The position numbers and the translations under genes were made by a program. A stretch of DNA of 64,000 bases from Caulobacter endophyticus (GTDB taxonomy: Bacteria; Pseudomonadota; Alphaproteobacteria; Caulobacterales; Caulobacteraceae): the NCBI RefSeq assembly GCF_029543245.1, contig NZ_JARQWV010000017.1, forward strand, positions 1 through 64,000, read 5' to 3'. Shown piece by piece: positions 1 through 10,586 of this stretch. The notes under the pieces were generated by a model that did no database searches, was not told the origin of the DNA, and was given only the letters and a program-made list of their open reading frames with translations. Each line of letters opens with the position of its first letter. Within the stretch, counting starts at the first letter, position 1.

Positions 1-58
1 GTGCGGCGACGCATGGAGCTTACCGGTACTAATAGCTCGATAGGCTTGATCGTTCTTC
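1..58 (+). rRNA. rrl: 23S ribosomal RNA, 3' end only
   Basis: The window opens inside the conserved 3' end of 23S rRNA. The stretch reading GAGCTTACCGGTACTAATAG, followed by CTCGATAGGCTTGATC, is the usual alphaproteobacterial 23S terminus. The rest of the gene lies before the window. The exact 3' end is estimated, because no processing site can be read directly. Confidence 0.9.
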
Positions 59-154
59 AGTCAAACCCATGCAAGCTCTACAGTCTTGCCTGACACTGAT
101 GTCTTCTTCTTTTCCTTGTCGGTCTAACCACCGACGAGCAGCATCCTTTTCGCT

Positions 155-272
155 GACCTGGTGGCTTTGCCGGGGGTTCCCCACCCGATCCCATTCCGAA
201 CTCGGTCGTTAAGTCCCCCAGGGCCAATGGTACTTCGTCTCAAGGCGCGGGAGAGTAGGTCGCCGCCAGGTC
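155..272 (+). rRNA. rrf: 5S ribosomal RNA
   Basis: A segment of about 118 nt begins GACCTGGTGG and ends CGCCGCCAGGTC; the two ends pair to form helix I. Inside are the hallmark 5S stretches CCCACCCGATCCCATTCCGA, AACTCGG and GGGAGAGTAGGTCG. It follows 23S by about 100 nt and precedes tRNA-fMet, the common alphaproteobacterial rrn order. Confidence 0.95.
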
Positions 273-337
273 CGCTAAAAGGATGCATCCGCAAAGACAC
301 CAAAGTCCAGAACCCTACTCACGATACATACCTCTGC

Positions 338-414
<77 letters not shown>

Positions 415-429
415 AACTTTTCTACAAAT

Positions 430-455
430 GGCCCTCGCTTCCGCGGGGGCCTTTT
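430..455 (+). terminator. Rho-independent terminator of the rRNA operon
   Basis: A 9-bp G+C-rich stem (430-438 with 443-451, one G-T pair) closes a TTCC loop and is followed by TTTT. It lies 16 nt after tRNA-fMet, so it most likely ends the rrn transcript. Confidence 0.85.
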
Positions 456-474
456 GTCGTTTCGGGATCTCGCC

Positions 475-933
475 ATGACCGATCGTTATCTGGATGACCT
501 GACCGTCGGCGAAACCTGGACGGGCCAGCCGTTCGTGCTCTCCGAAGCCGAGATCCTCGACTTCGCCCGCGCCTATGATCCCCAGCCGATGCATGTCGAC
601 CTGGAGGCCGCCGCGGCCGGCCGGTTCGGCGGCATCATCGCCAGCGGCTGGCACGTGGCCTCGCGGGTGATGCGCGAATATGTCGACACCGCCCCGTTCG
701 GCGCGACGCCGATGCTGGGCATCCGCATCGACGAGCTGACCTGGCTGAAGCCCGTTCGTCCCGGCGACGCCCTGACGGTCCATCGCGAGATCGTCGAGGT
801 CACCCGTTCGCGCTCCAAGCCCGATCGCGGGACCATCCGCACCTTCACCCGGGTGACCAACCAGCACGGCGAGCCGGTGCTGACCTTCTTCAACCTGATC
901 CAGATGCCTGCCCATGCGGGCGTGACCCTGTAA
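475..933 (+). CDS. MaoC-family (R)-specific enoyl-CoA hydratase-like protein
   Basis: A protein of 152 residues with a single hot-dog fold of the MaoC type. The hydratase signature is visible in the stretch ARAYDPQPMHVDLEAA, with the catalytic Asp and His positions, followed by GGIIASGWHVASRVMR. The family hydrates 2-enoyl-CoA, or acts on related acyl-CoAs, in the cytoplasm. The ATG at 475 is preferred over an in-frame TTG at 454, because the TTG lies inside the rRNA terminator. The gene stands alone after the rrn operon. The acyl-CoA substrate cannot be told from sequence; a role in polyester or fatty-acid metabolism is only an inference. Confidence 0.85.
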   Translation: MTDRYLDDLTVGETWTGQPFVLSEAEILDFARAYDPQPMHVDLEAAAAGRFGGIIASGWHVASRVMREYVDTAPFGATPMLGIRIDELTWLKPVRPGDALTVHREIVEVTRSRSKPDRGTIRTFTRVTNQHGEPVLTFFNLIQMPAHAGVTL

Positions 934-997
934 GGCGCCTTGCCTTCGCGGCCGGCTCGCCCTCAGTCTGCGGGCCTCACGGCTGGGGGCTGAGCGA

Positions 998-2383
998 ATG
1001 CGACGACGGACGGTTCTGGCGGGCGGGGCGCTGGCCTTCGCCCTGGCGAGCCCCGTGCTGGCCGCGCCGCTTGCGCCCGACAAGGCCCGCCAGGTCGACG
1101 CCATCGCCGCCGAGGTGCTGGCCGCCACCGGCGCGCCCTCGGCCTCGGTGGCGATCATCGCGGACGGTGAGCCGGTCTACGCCAAGGCCTATGGTTTGGC
1201 GCGGCTGTCGCCAGCCGTTCCCGCCACCACCTCCACCCGTTACGGGATCGCCTCGGTCAGCAAGCAGTTCACCGCCGCGGCCGTCCTGCTGCTGGCCGAG
1301 GACGGCAAGGTCTCGCTGGACGATCCGGTCGGCAAGTACGTCCCGGGCCTGACCGACGGTGATCGGATCACCCTGCGCCAGGTGCTGTCGCACACCGCCG
1401 GCTATCGCGACTACTGGCCACAGGACTTCGTGTTCGAGGCCATGCGCGCGCCGACCACGCCGCAGAAGATCCTCGATGGCTGGGCGCGCATCCCGCTGGA
1501 CTATCCGCCCGGGGAGCAGTGGCGCTATTCCAACACCGGTTTCGTCATCGCCGGTCTGGTCGTGGAGAAGGTCTCAGGCGAGCCGCTGTTTTCCTTTCTC
1601 AAGCGGCGGATCTTCGATCCCCTGGGCATGAGCGGCGTCACCGAGGACGACAGCAAGGCGCTGTCGCCGCCCGACGCCAGCCACTACACCCGCTATGGCC
1701 TGGGCCCCGTGGTCCTGGCCGACAAGGAAGGTCGCGGCTGGCTGTTCGGCGCGGCCGAACTGGCCATGTCGCCGTCGGACCTGGCGCGCTGGAACCGGGC
1801 GATGATCCGGCGCGAGTTGCTGAAGCCCTCCTCGTGGGAGGCCATGACGACCTCGGTCGACCTGTCGGGCGGGGCGCCCGCCGGCTATGGCCTGGGCGTG
1901 TCGGTCAAGGTGCGCGACGGGGTGATCAGCGTCAGCCATGGCGGCATGCTGTCGGGCGTGCTGACCAGCAACACGGTCTGGCCGGCCGAGAAGCGGGCCG
2001 TGACCGTGGTCGCCAACGCCGATTTCGGCGAGCCGCAGACGGCCATCTCGCAGCGCATCGCCTTCCTGCTGCGGCCCTCGACGGGATCGGCGGCGACGGC
2101 GCGGAGCCTAGTCGCCCAGTTGCAGGCGGGGACGATCGATCCGGCTCTGCTGACCGCCAACGGCAAGGCCTGGTTCACGGCTGCGCGCCTGGCCGACTTC
2201 AAGCAGAGCCTGGCGCCGCTGGGACCTTTACGCATGCTCGACGGCCAGGGCGTCCAAGTGCGCGGCGGCATGACCTGGCATGGTTTCGACGCGGCCTTCG
2301 GCGCGCGGACCCTGTCGGTGTCGATGCGGCTGACGCCGGACGGCAGGGTCGAGCAGTTCCTGATCGGGCCGAAGGCGGGCTGA
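998..2383 (+). CDS. Exported serine hydrolase, class C beta-lactamase/penicillin-binding-protein fold
   Basis: A protein of 461 residues that starts with a signal peptide (MRRRTVLAGG, then a hydrophobic stretch ending SPVLAAP). The active-site motif S-V-S-K is at residues 86-89, the Tyr motif appears as YSN (WRYSNTGFVIAGLV), and the third motif as VSHGGMLSG. About 100 C-terminal residues follow the catalytic domain. The family covers D-aminopeptidases, esterases and class C beta-lactamases in the periplasm, and sequence alone does not separate them. It is followed after 25 nt by the dienelactone-hydrolase-like gene, possibly in one transcript. Confidence 0.85.
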   Translation: MRRRTVLAGGALAFALASPVLAAPLAPDKARQVDAIAAEVLAATGAPSASVAIIADGEPVYAKAYGLARLSPAVPATTSTRYGIASVSKQFTAAAVLLLAEDGKVSLDDPVGKYVPGLTDGDRITLRQVLSHTAGYRDYWPQDFVFEAMRAPTTPQKILDGWARIPLDYPPGEQWRYSNTGFVIAGLVVEKVSGEPLFSFLKRRIFDPLGMSGVTEDDSKALSPPDASHYTRYGLGPVVLADKEGRGWLFGAAELAMSPSDLARWNRAMIRRELLKPSSWEAMTTSVDLSGGAPAGYGLGVSVKVRDGVISVSHGGMLSGVLTSNTVWPAEKRAVTVVANADFGEPQTAISQRIAFLLRPSTGSAATARSLVAQLQAGTIDPALLTANGKAWFTAARLADFKQSLAPLGPLRMLDGQGVQVRGGMTWHGFDAAFGARTLSVSMRLTPDGRVEQFLIGPKAG

Positions 2384-2408
2384 GGGCAAGGCAGGCGAGG
2401 GGGCGGCG

Positions 2409-3191
2409 ATGACCGACGTGTTCGAGGGCTTTTCGAGGTTCGAGTTCGACGACGGCCGCTGGAGCCGGTCGGTCTGGCGGATGGGAACCGGGCCGGCGGT
2501 GATCGTCGTGCACGAGATCCCCGGCCTGCATCCCGGCGTGCTGGAGTTCGCCCGCGAGGTGGCGGCCGCCGGCATGACCGTCTTCTGCCCCAGCCTGTTC
2601 GGCGAGCCTGGCCGGCCGGTCAGCCGCGGCTATGGCGCGGCTTCGTCCTTGCAGATCGCCTGCGTGCGACGCGAGTTCAACCTGTGGCGCGGCGGCAGGT
2701 CGAGCCCGATCGTCGACTGGCTGCGGGCCCTGGCCCGGCAGGTCCATGCCGAATGCGGCGGCAAGGGTGTCGGGGCCGTGGGCATGTGCGTCACCGGCGG
2801 CTTCGCCCTGGCGATGATGACCGAGCCTTGCGTCGTGGCGCCGGTGCTGTCGCAGCCTTCCCTGCCGGTGACGGCCAAGGGAGATCTTGACCTGTCGGCC
2901 GAGGAGCTGGCCTGCGCCAGGCGGCGGTTCGAGGCCGAGGACCTGTCGTTGATCGCCTTGCGCTACAGGACCGACTGGCACGTGCAGGACGGCCGGTTCG
3001 CTAGGCTGAAGGGCGAGTTCGGCGAACGGGCCGAGCTGATCGAGCTCGAGGACGCCGACGCCAACGGCTACCGCGTGATCCCGCCGCACTCGGTGCTGAC
3101 CCTGCACCTGGACCGGGATCGGCCGGATGGGGCGGGGATGATCGCGGCGCGGCGGGTGGTCGAGTTCTTCAGGGAGCGAACGGGGGCGTGA
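2409..3191 (+). CDS. Dienelactone hydrolase family protein
   Basis: A protein of 260 residues with the alpha/beta-hydrolase arrangement of the dienelactone hydrolase family. The oxyanion region reads VVHEIPGLHPG. The nucleophile elbow is GMCVTGGFALAM, with Cys instead of Ser as in that family, and a late His sits in VIPPHSVLTLHL. There is no signal peptide, so it should be cytoplasmic. It starts 25 nt after the serine hydrolase gene. The real substrate is unknown; members also act on other lactones and small esters. Confidence 0.85.
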   Translation: MTDVFEGFSRFEFDDGRWSRSVWRMGTGPAVIVVHEIPGLHPGVLEFAREVAAAGMTVFCPSLFGEPGRPVSRGYGAASSLQIACVRREFNLWRGGRSSPIVDWLRALARQVHAECGGKGVGAVGMCVTGGFALAMMTEPCVVAPVLSQPSLPVTAKGDLDLSAEELACARRRFEAEDLSLIALRYRTDWHVQDGRFARLKGEFGERAELIELEDADANGYRVIPPHSVLTLHLDRDRPDGAGMIAARRVVEFFRERTGA

Positions 3192-3230
3192 TCGGTTGAG
3201 CGCTTCGCCAGCTTGCGCCATGGTGACGCC

Positions 3231-3584
3231 ATGACGACCAAGACGCCCCGGACGCCGCAAGAGAAGAAGGCGTTGAGCTACGAGCGCGACAGCCGCAACG
3301 ACTACACCAGCAGCGACAAATCGATCCGACGGCTGATCCCGCTACGCAAGGCCAAGGAAAGCCGTCGAGTGCGGCACGGGGCCGACCAGGCGCTGCACCG
3401 GATCGTCGAGGGCGGCTGCGAGGAGGCGGTCGACCTTCTGGAAAACACCCTGAGCACCGACGTGGCGCGGGTCGGCGGCTGGCGCAAATGGGAGGCCGTC
3501 TCGCTGGGCGAAACGGTCAGGGGTCAACTTGAGCGTCGCGAGCGCCTGGGCATGACCGAGGCGCGTGACGAGGGCGAGGACTAG
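3231..3584 (+). CDS. Small conserved protein of unknown function
   Basis: A highly charged protein of 117 residues beginning MTTKTPRTPQEKKALSYERD. It has a basic middle (KSIRRLIPLRKAKESRRVRHG) and an acidic C-terminus, and no signal peptide or membrane segment. I do not recognise a named family. The ATG at 3231 is chosen over an in-frame TTG at 3213. It lies just before rbfA in the same direction, with a gap of about 110 nt. A nucleic-acid or ribosome-associated role would suit the composition but is speculation. Confidence 0.7.
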   Translation: MTTKTPRTPQEKKALSYERDSRNDYTSSDKSIRRLIPLRKAKESRRVRHGADQALHRIVEGGCEEAVDLLENTLSTDVARVGGWRKWEAVSLGETVRGQLERRERLGMTEARDEGED

Positions 3585-3693
3585 CCGGCGCGCTGGACTT
3601 TTCGCCCCCCAGAGCCTAGACACCGCGCCTTCGATTTTCCCCCGCGCTACCGGCGTTCGATCCGCCGGCCGGGCTGCAAAGGCTATCCGCGCC

Positions 3694-4149
3694 ATGAAGC
3701 GCCATTCCGAGAAAACCAAGGGCCCCGTGGGTCCGTCGCAGCGTCAGCTTCGCGCCGGCGAACTGATCCGCCACGCGCTCGTCGACATCCTCCGCGAGGA
3801 GGAGCTGCAGGACGAGGCCCTGACCGGCGTCACCATCACCGTTTCCGAAGTGCGCATGAGCCCCGACCTGCGGCACGCCGTCTGCTTCGTCGAGCCTCTG
3901 GGCGCGGGCCTGGCGGGCGCCGCCCAGAACGTCGACGAGATCATCAAGGGCCTGAACCGGGTCTCGAAGTTCCTGCGCGGGCGCCTGGGCCGGTCGATCG
4001 ACATGAAGTTCACGCCCGACCTGAAGTTCATCCACGATGAGAGCTTCGGCACGGCCGCCTACATGGACAAGCTGTTCCTCGATCCGCGCGTACGCCAGGA
4101 CACCGAGCGCCGCCTGTCGGACGTCCTCGAAGAAGACGACGAGGACTGA
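3694..4149 (+). CDS. rbfA: 30S ribosome-binding factor RbfA
   Basis: A protein of 151 residues matching RbfA over a KH-like domain: SQRQLRAGELIRHALVDIL near the start, ISV-type strand VTITVSEVRMSPDLRHA, and LGRSIDMKFTPDLKFIHDES near the end. RbfA binds 16S rRNA late in 30S assembly. The ATG at 3694 opens the conserved part, and longer upstream frames lack similarity. A short acidic C-terminal tail (EEDDED) is present. The stop is 3 nt from truB, giving a tight operon rbfA-truB-rpsO. Confidence 0.95.
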   Translation: MKRHSEKTKGPVGPSQRQLRAGELIRHALVDILREEELQDEALTGVTITVSEVRMSPDLRHAVCFVEPLGAGLAGAAQNVDEIIKGLNRVSKFLRGRLGRSIDMKFTPDLKFIHDESFGTAAYMDKLFLDPRVRQDTERRLSDVLEEDDED

Positions 4150-4152
4150 GCC

Positions 4153-5085
4153 ATGGCGCGCCGCAAGAAGGGTGACGCCGTCTCGGGCTGGGTGTGCCTG
4201 GACAAGCCCTACGACCTGACCTCGACCAGCGCGGTTTCGCGTGTGCGCCGGGCGTTCAACGCCCAGAAGGCCGGCCACGCCGGCACGCTGGATCCGCTGG
4301 CGACGGGAATCCTGCCGCTGGCGCTGGGCGAGGCGACCAAGACCGTCCCGTTCCTGATGGACGCCGACAAGGCCTATCGCTTCACCATCGAATGGGGCCG
4401 TAACACCACCACCCTCGACCGCGAGGGCGAGACGACGGCCTCGTCGGACGTGCGGCCCGCTGTCGAGGCGGTCGAGGCCGCCCTTCCGGCCTTCATCGGC
4501 GAGGTCGACCAGGTTCCGCCGAACTTCTCGGCCATCAAGGTGGACGGCGAGCGGGCCTATGATCTGGCCCGCGACGGGGTGGAGTTCGAGCTCCAGACCC
4601 GCAAGGTGACGATCCACGCGCTGCGGGTGCTTTCGGTTCCCGACGTCGATCATGTCGAGCTGGAGATGGAATGCGGCAAGGGCACCTATGTGCGCGCCGT
4701 GGTCCGGGATCTGGCGGCTGCGCTCGGCGCCTGTGGACATGTCAGCCAGCTTCGCCGCACGCGGGTCGGCCAGTTCACCGAGGACACGGCGATAAGTCTG
4801 GAAACTCTAGAGAATTTGGGCTATGAGGCCCGACTGTCGGAGGCATTGCTTCCGGTCGAGACCGCGCTGGACGACATCCCGGCGTTGGCCGTGACCGACG
4901 AAGACGCCTTCCGGCTTGCGCAAGGACGCGCCATCGTTCTGCTACCCAGGCAGGTGGAAACGCTGAAAGCCGAGCTCTCGCCCGGTGATCGCACCGTTTC
5001 CGCCATGTCCGGAGAACGGCTGGTGGCCTTGTGCGAGATGCGCGCCGGAAAGCTCAATCCGGTGCGGGTCTTCCAACTCACCTGA
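4153..5085 (+). CDS. truB: tRNA pseudouridine(55) synthase TruB
   Basis: A protein of 310 residues. The catalytic Asp is in the family motif [15 protein letters not shown] (around residue 48). Further TruB marks are [27 protein letters not shown] and the motif [15 protein letters not shown]-terminal PUA-like part follows. It makes pseudouridine 55 in the T loop of tRNAs. It starts 3 nt after rbfA and ends 14 nt before rpsO, so the three are surely cotranscribed. Confidence 0.96.
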   Translation: MARRKKGDAVSGWVCLDKPYDLTSTSAVSRVRRAFNAQKAGHAGTLDPLATGILPLALGEATKTVPFLMDADKAYRFTIEWGRNTTTLDREGETTASSDVRPAVEAVEAALPAFIGEVDQVPPNFSAIKVDGERAYDLARDGVEFELQTRKVTIHALRVLSVPDVDHVELEMECGKGTYVRAVVRDLAAALGACGHVSQLRRTRVGQFTEDTAISLETLENLGYEARLSEALLPVETALDDIPALAVTDEDAFRLAQGRAIVLLPRQVETLKAELSPGDRTVSAMSGERLVALCEMRAGKLNPVRVFQLT

Positions 5086-5099
5086 GCGGAGACAATCCG

Positions 5100-5369
5100 A
5101 TGTCGATCACTGCCGAGCGCAAGAGCGCTCTTATCGCCGAGCACGCCCGCACCGAGGGTGACACCGGCAGCGCCGAAGTCCAGGTCGCGATCCTCTCGGA
5201 GCGCATCTCGAACCTGACCGAGCACTTCAAGAGCCACAAGAAGGACAACCACAGCCGTCGTGGTCTGCTGAAGCTGGTTTCCCAGCGTCGCCGTCTCCTC
5301 GACCACCTGAAGAAGTCCGACGAAGGCCGTTACTCGGCTCTCATCGAGAAGCTGGGCCTGCGCCGCTAA
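5100..5369 (+). CDS. rpsO: 30S ribosomal protein S15
   Basis: A protein of 89 residues, the standard S15 length, with the helix pattern [20 protein letters not shown], then [20 protein letters not shown] and [17 protein letters not shown]15 binds the central domain of 16S rRNA. The ATG at 5100 follows GGAGACAATCCG, which provides the ribosome binding site. A strong hairpin lies immediately downstream, before pnp. Confidence 0.97.
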   Translation: MSITAERKSALIAEHARTEGDTGSAEVQVAILSERISNLTEHFKSHKKDNHSRRGLLKLVSQRRRLLDHLKKSDEGRYSALIEKLGLRR

Positions 5370-5376
5370 GGCGCAT

Positions 5377-5408
5377 TTCCGCCGCCTTACCCCGGTAAGG
5401 CGGCGGAA
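5377..5408 (+). terminator. Perfect 14-bp hairpin between rpsO and pnp
   Basis: Positions 5377-5390 and 5395-5408 are exact complements around a CCCG loop. No T-run follows (CGCTATTTGGG), so it may be a weak terminator or, by analogy with the rpsO-pnp junction of enterobacteria, a double-strand processing site. Which of the two cannot be decided from sequence. Confidence 0.7.
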
Positions 5409-5619
5409 CGCTATTTGGGATCAGCCATCTCGAGACAGGCCGAGGTGGAGGATCCAAGGGCTTCGCTCCTGACGGGGCGGCGCCCAGTACGTGCGAGGGT
5501 TCACGTCCTCAAACCCCCGCCTGTCACATTAGGATGAGGATCATCGGGCCGGCTCCATTGGCCGTCCGCCCCTGTCCACGCCCGACGGGAATCCGCCCGC
5601 GGGAACCGAAAGAAGAAAA
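5409..5619 (+). promoter_or_regulatory. Long leader region of pnp
   Basis: About 210 nt of non-coding sequence, rich in short self-complementary stretches, separate the rpsO hairpin from pnp. No open frame with a credible start fills it. In other bacteria pnp mRNA leaders carry the site of autoregulation by PNPase, and the length and position here fit that role. No known riboswitch pattern is apparent. The last bases before the ATG, GAAAGAAGAAAA, form a purine-rich ribosome binding site. Confidence 0.4.
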
Positions 5620-7770
<2,151 letters not shown>

Positions 7771-7801
7771 TGACGGCTTTCAGGGCGACCTGAAAATGCA
7801 G

Positions 7802-7831
7802 CGGGCGGCTCCGAAAGGGGCCGCCCGTTTT
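7802..7831 (+). terminator. Rho-independent terminator of pnp
   Basis: An 11-bp stem (7802-7812 with 7817-7827, including one T-G pair) closes a GAAA tetraloop and is followed by TTT. A short separate palindrome, CCTCCCCCACGGGGGAGG at 7841-7858, follows just before the convergent yqgE gene and may act for the opposite strand. Confidence 0.88.
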
Positions 7832-7862
7832 GCTTAGGAGCCTCCCCCACGGGGGAGGTTCT

Positions 7863-8459
7863 TCAGGCCCGCCCGGCCTGGGCCGAGAGGTGATCTGCCG
7901 TGATGCCGATCTTGGCCAGGGCGCGGGTCCACTTGCTCTCGTGGTCGTCGCCGAACAGCAGGGCCTCGTCGGCGTCGCAGATGAGCCAGACGTTGTCGCG
8001 CAGCTCCTGCTCCAGCTGGCCGGGTCCCCAGCCGGAATAGCCCAGGGCCAGGATGGCGCGGCGCGGGCGGTGGATGCGGCTGCCCAGGGCGTCGAGGGCG
8101 TCGCGGGTGACGGTCAGGGCCAGGCCGTCGGCCACCGGCGAGGTCGAGTCGGGCGAGACGTAGTCGTCGGTGTGCAGCACGAAGCCGCGCTCGCGCTCGA
8201 CCGGCCCGCCCAGCATCACGAGGTCGCTGGGCGCACGCACCTCGGGATCCACGCCCAGCTTGTCGAGCAGCTCGTACACCGTCAGGCCCTCGACCGGGCG
8301 GTTGACCGCCAGGCCCATGGCCTGCTCGTCGTCGTGCGAGCAGAGATAGACCACGGCGCGCTCGAAGCGCGGGTCCTCGATGCCCGGCATGGCCACAAGG
8401 AGCCGGCCGGTCAGGAATTGGCCCTCGCCGTCGAGGGGGGCGGTCTCGGGAGCGTCCAT
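7863..8459 (-). CDS. YqgE/AlgH family protein (DUF179)
   Basis: A protein of 198 residues with the family signature near the N-terminus (GQFLTGRLLVAMPGIEDPRF, then AVVYLCSHDDEQAMGLAVNR) and the middle stretch MLGGPVERERGFVLHTDDY. The biochemical function of this family is not established. The ATG at 8459 is preferred to a TTG seven codons earlier. It diverges from the peroxiredoxin gene, sharing a promoter region of about 108 nt. Confidence 0.9.
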   Translation of the reverse strand: MDAPETAPLDGEGQFLTGRLLVAMPGIEDPRFERAVVYLCSHDDEQAMGLAVNRPVEGLTVYELLDKLGVDPEVRAPSDLVMLGGPVERERGFVLHTDDYVSPDSTSPVADGLALTVTRDALDALGSRIHRPRRAILALGYSGWGPGQLEQELRDNVWLICDADEALLFGDDHESKWTRALAKIGITADHLSAQAGRA

Positions 8460-8567
8460 CTGTTGAGGATCGGCACACAACGCGTCGGTTTCAAGTCAAA
8501 CCACGTTATTGGCGAACCGATCCGGACGCTTTATCTCCGGACGGCCCTTTCAGCACAGGATCACACC

Positions 8568-9050
8568 ATGGCGATCAAGGTTGGCGACACGCTTCCGGCG
8601 GCCACGTTCATGACCAGCACGGCCGAAGGCCCCGCTCCGGTCACTTCCGACGAACTCTTCAAGGGCAAGACCGTCGCCCTCTTCGCCGTCCCCGGCGCGT
8701 TCACCCCGACCTGCTCGGCCAAGCACCTGCCGGGCTTCAAGGAAAAGGCGGCCGAACTGAAGGCCAAGGGCGTCGACACGATCGCCTGCGTTTCGGTCAA
8801 CGACGTCTTCGTGATGAAGGCCTGGGGCGCCGACCAGGGCATTTCTGGTGAAGTGGTCCTGCTGGCCGACGGCAACGGCGACTTCACCCGCGCCATCGGC
8901 CTGGACTTCGACGGTTCGAAGTTCGGCATGGGCGCCCGCTCGCAGCGCTACTCGCTGATCGCCAAGGACGGCGTCGTCGAGACGCTGAACGTCGAGGAAG
9001 CCGGCGAATTCAAGGTCTCGTCGGCCGACTACATGCTGGGCCAGCTGTAA
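8568..9050 (+). CDS. Peroxiredoxin of the Prx5/AhpE-like redoxin group
   Basis: A protein of 160 residues with a thioredoxin-like fold. The peroxidatic Cys is residue 49 in VPGAFTPTCS, the typical Prx5 active-site motif, and a conserved Arg occurs in ARSQRYSLIAKDG. It should reduce hydrogen peroxide and organic hydroperoxides in the cytoplasm using thiol donors. The start is the ATG at 8568, in the stretch CACACCATGG. No second catalytic Cys is obvious, so it may work as a 1-Cys enzyme. It is divergent from yqgE. Confidence 0.92.
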   Translation: MAIKVGDTLPAATFMTSTAEGPAPVTSDELFKGKTVALFAVPGAFTPTCSAKHLPGFKEKAAELKAKGVDTIACVSVNDVFVMKAWGADQGISGEVVLLADGNGDFTRAIGLDFDGSKFGMGARSQRYSLIAKDGVVETLNVEEAGEFKVSSADYMLGQL

Positions 9051-9080
9051 GCCGGTCCAGGCCCGGAACTTTCGTTCCGA

Positions 9081-9180
9081 GCATCCCCGCGCGGGCGGGG
9101 ATCCAAGCCGAGGATGCGGTCAGGCTACGCGCCGCGCAGCATCCGGAATCAGCTTGGGTCCTCGCCTTCGCGGGGATTTT
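9081..9180. repeat. Dispersed palindrome family A, copy 1
   Basis: Two arms of about 26 nt face each other (9083-9108 and 9152-9177). Each arm itself folds on CCCCGC..GCGGGG and ends at CCAAGC / GCTTGG. The centre (about 43 nt) is variable. The element lies between the convergent ends of the peroxiredoxin and YgjP genes. The same arms recur at 17465-17560, 48523-48611 and 56053-56148, with a half copy at 38684-38707. Confidence 0.85.
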
Positions 9181-9202
9181 TCGTGGGGGACAGGAAGGTG
9201 GC

Positions 9203-9940
9203 CTAGGCCGAGATCGCGTGCAGCTCGGCGGCGTGCGCCCGCAGCCAGGCCCGGTGCGGCGCGGGATCGCCGATCAGGGTCTCGCACAGCGCCCAGAAGC
9301 GCGGGCCGTGATTGGCCTCCACAAGGTGGGCGCACTCGTGGGCGACGACGTAGTCGGCCACCGCCGCCGGCGCCAGCACCAGCCGCCAGCTGTAGCGGAT
9401 CGCCGCCGGCGCACCGGGACGGGCTGGCCGGCAAGAGCCCCAGCGGGCCTTCGGGTCGGCCACCGCCACCGACGGCATCGGCCGTCCCAGCCGTCCGGCG
9501 TGATGGGCGGTGCGCTCGGTCAGGATCTCCAGCGCCCGGTGCTTGACCAGCCGCAGGATCTTCAGGGACCAGTTGGCGTCGTCGGGGGCGATCAGGGCGT
9601 CGTCGGTCATCCGCGCCCGGCCGGGACCGATCTCCAGGCGATAGGCCTTGCCCCAGATCTTCAGCACGCCGCCGGGCTCGATCACCTGGCGGCCGGGCAG
9701 GGCGGCCAGTTGCAGGCTCATCCAGCCGGCCTTCTCGTGGGCGAAGGCCACGGCCTCGGTCAGGCGGCGCTGGTTGGGGGCAATGGCGACGATCTCGGAC
9801 TTGGCCCGGTCGACCCGCAGCGACACCCGCCGCGCGCGGCCGTCCACCTTCAGCCGCACGGCGCAGCGCTCGATCTCCAGCCGGTCGCCGTCGGCGAAGC
9901 GTCGGGGAGCGGCCTTGGGCTGCGGGCGAAAGAGGTTCAT
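9203..9940 (-). CDS. YgjP/DUF45-type metal-dependent hydrolase
   Basis: A protein of 245 residues. The zinc site is the HExxH-type motif in VVAHECAHLVEANHGPRFW, where the second His and a later His/Glu-like context match the YgjP/SprT-like group. The N-terminal half carries beta-rich family stretches (RRVSLRVDRAKSEIVAIAPN). There is no signal peptide. The function in vivo is unknown; related proteins are presumed peptidases. It is convergent with the peroxiredoxin gene across repeat family A copy 1. Confidence 0.85.
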   Translation of the reverse strand: MNLFRPQPKAAPRRFADGDRLEIERCAVRLKVDGRARRVSLRVDRAKSEIVAIAPNQRRLTEAVAFAHEKAGWMSLQLAALPGRQVIEPGGVLKIWGKAYRLEIGPGRARMTDDALIAPDDANWSLKILRLVKHRALEILTERTAHHAGRLGRPMPSVAVADPKARWGSCRPARPGAPAAIRYSWRLVLAPAAVADYVVAHECAHLVEANHGPRFWALCETLIGDPAPHRAWLRAHAAELHAISA

Positions 9941-10088
9941 CGCCCTCTAGATCGCCCCCGCCGGGCCTTTACGCAAGAGTCCGGGGTGCAAGAGCCCCCT
10001 TCGCCTGTCCGACGGGCGAGGAGATCTTTTTCGGCGGCCGAGGGCGTGCTCAACTCGCGATGGACTGCGTTGGTCCCTGGAGGTCCTC

Positions 10089-10586
10089 GTGCTCGACGTC
10101 GTCTGCTACATCGCCGCCCTCTGCGTGGCTTCGGACTATGCGCCGGCTTCGGAGGTGTCGGGCTTCGTGCGGGCCATGCATCAGGGCCGCCCGGTCGTAG
10201 CCTCGCCGGAGGCCGTCGAGAGGCTGGGCGCGCGGCTGGACTTCATGGGCGGCGACAATTTCGTCACCCTCAGGGCCGGAAGCCTGAGGCAGACCTGCGT
10301 CGACGGCGCCTGCGTGGTCTTCCGGACCTCGTGCGCGAATCTGGTCTGCACCTGGCAGGCGGGCGCGGCGCGGCCGGCGAACGGCAAGCCCTTCCTCGCG
10401 GAGGTGCGCGTCGCCGCGACCAGTTCCGAGGCCATGGCCCGGGCCAGAAGCGCCGTCTTCGTTTCGCTCGAGGTCGGCGGTCAGGTCCGCCGCGTTTCGC
10501 TGGCGCAGCTGGGCGAGGGCGGGCCGGCCGATCCCGGCCGCTACACCGCCCCCATGTGGCCGGCCGACGGGCGCCCGGCCCGCTAG
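10089..10586 (+). CDS. Cys-containing protein of unknown function
   Basis: A protein of 165 residues with six Cys, four of them close together in RQTCVDGACVVF and RTSCANLVCTW, which suggests disulfides or a metal site. No family was recognised. The GTG at 10089 is chosen because CTGGAGG sits about 6 nt upstream; no ATG in frame gives this protein. The N-terminal stretch VVCYIAALCVA is mildly hydrophobic but too short for a convincing signal. Its 3' end overlaps the end of the convergent phaZ gene by 4 nt. Confidence 0.6.
   Translation: MLDVVCYIAALCVASDYAPASEVSGFVRAMHQGRPVVASPEAVERLGARLDFMGGDNFVTLRAGSLRQTCVDGACVVFRTSCANLVCTWQAGAARPANGKPFLAEVRVAATSSEAMARARSAVFVSLEVGGQVRRVSLAQLGEGGPADPGRYTAPMWPADGRPAR

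Noticed and set aside
998-2383. True antibiotic-resistance beta-lactamase
   Set aside because: The SxxK/YxN fold is shared by many peptidases and esterases. There is no resistance context, so the call is kept general.
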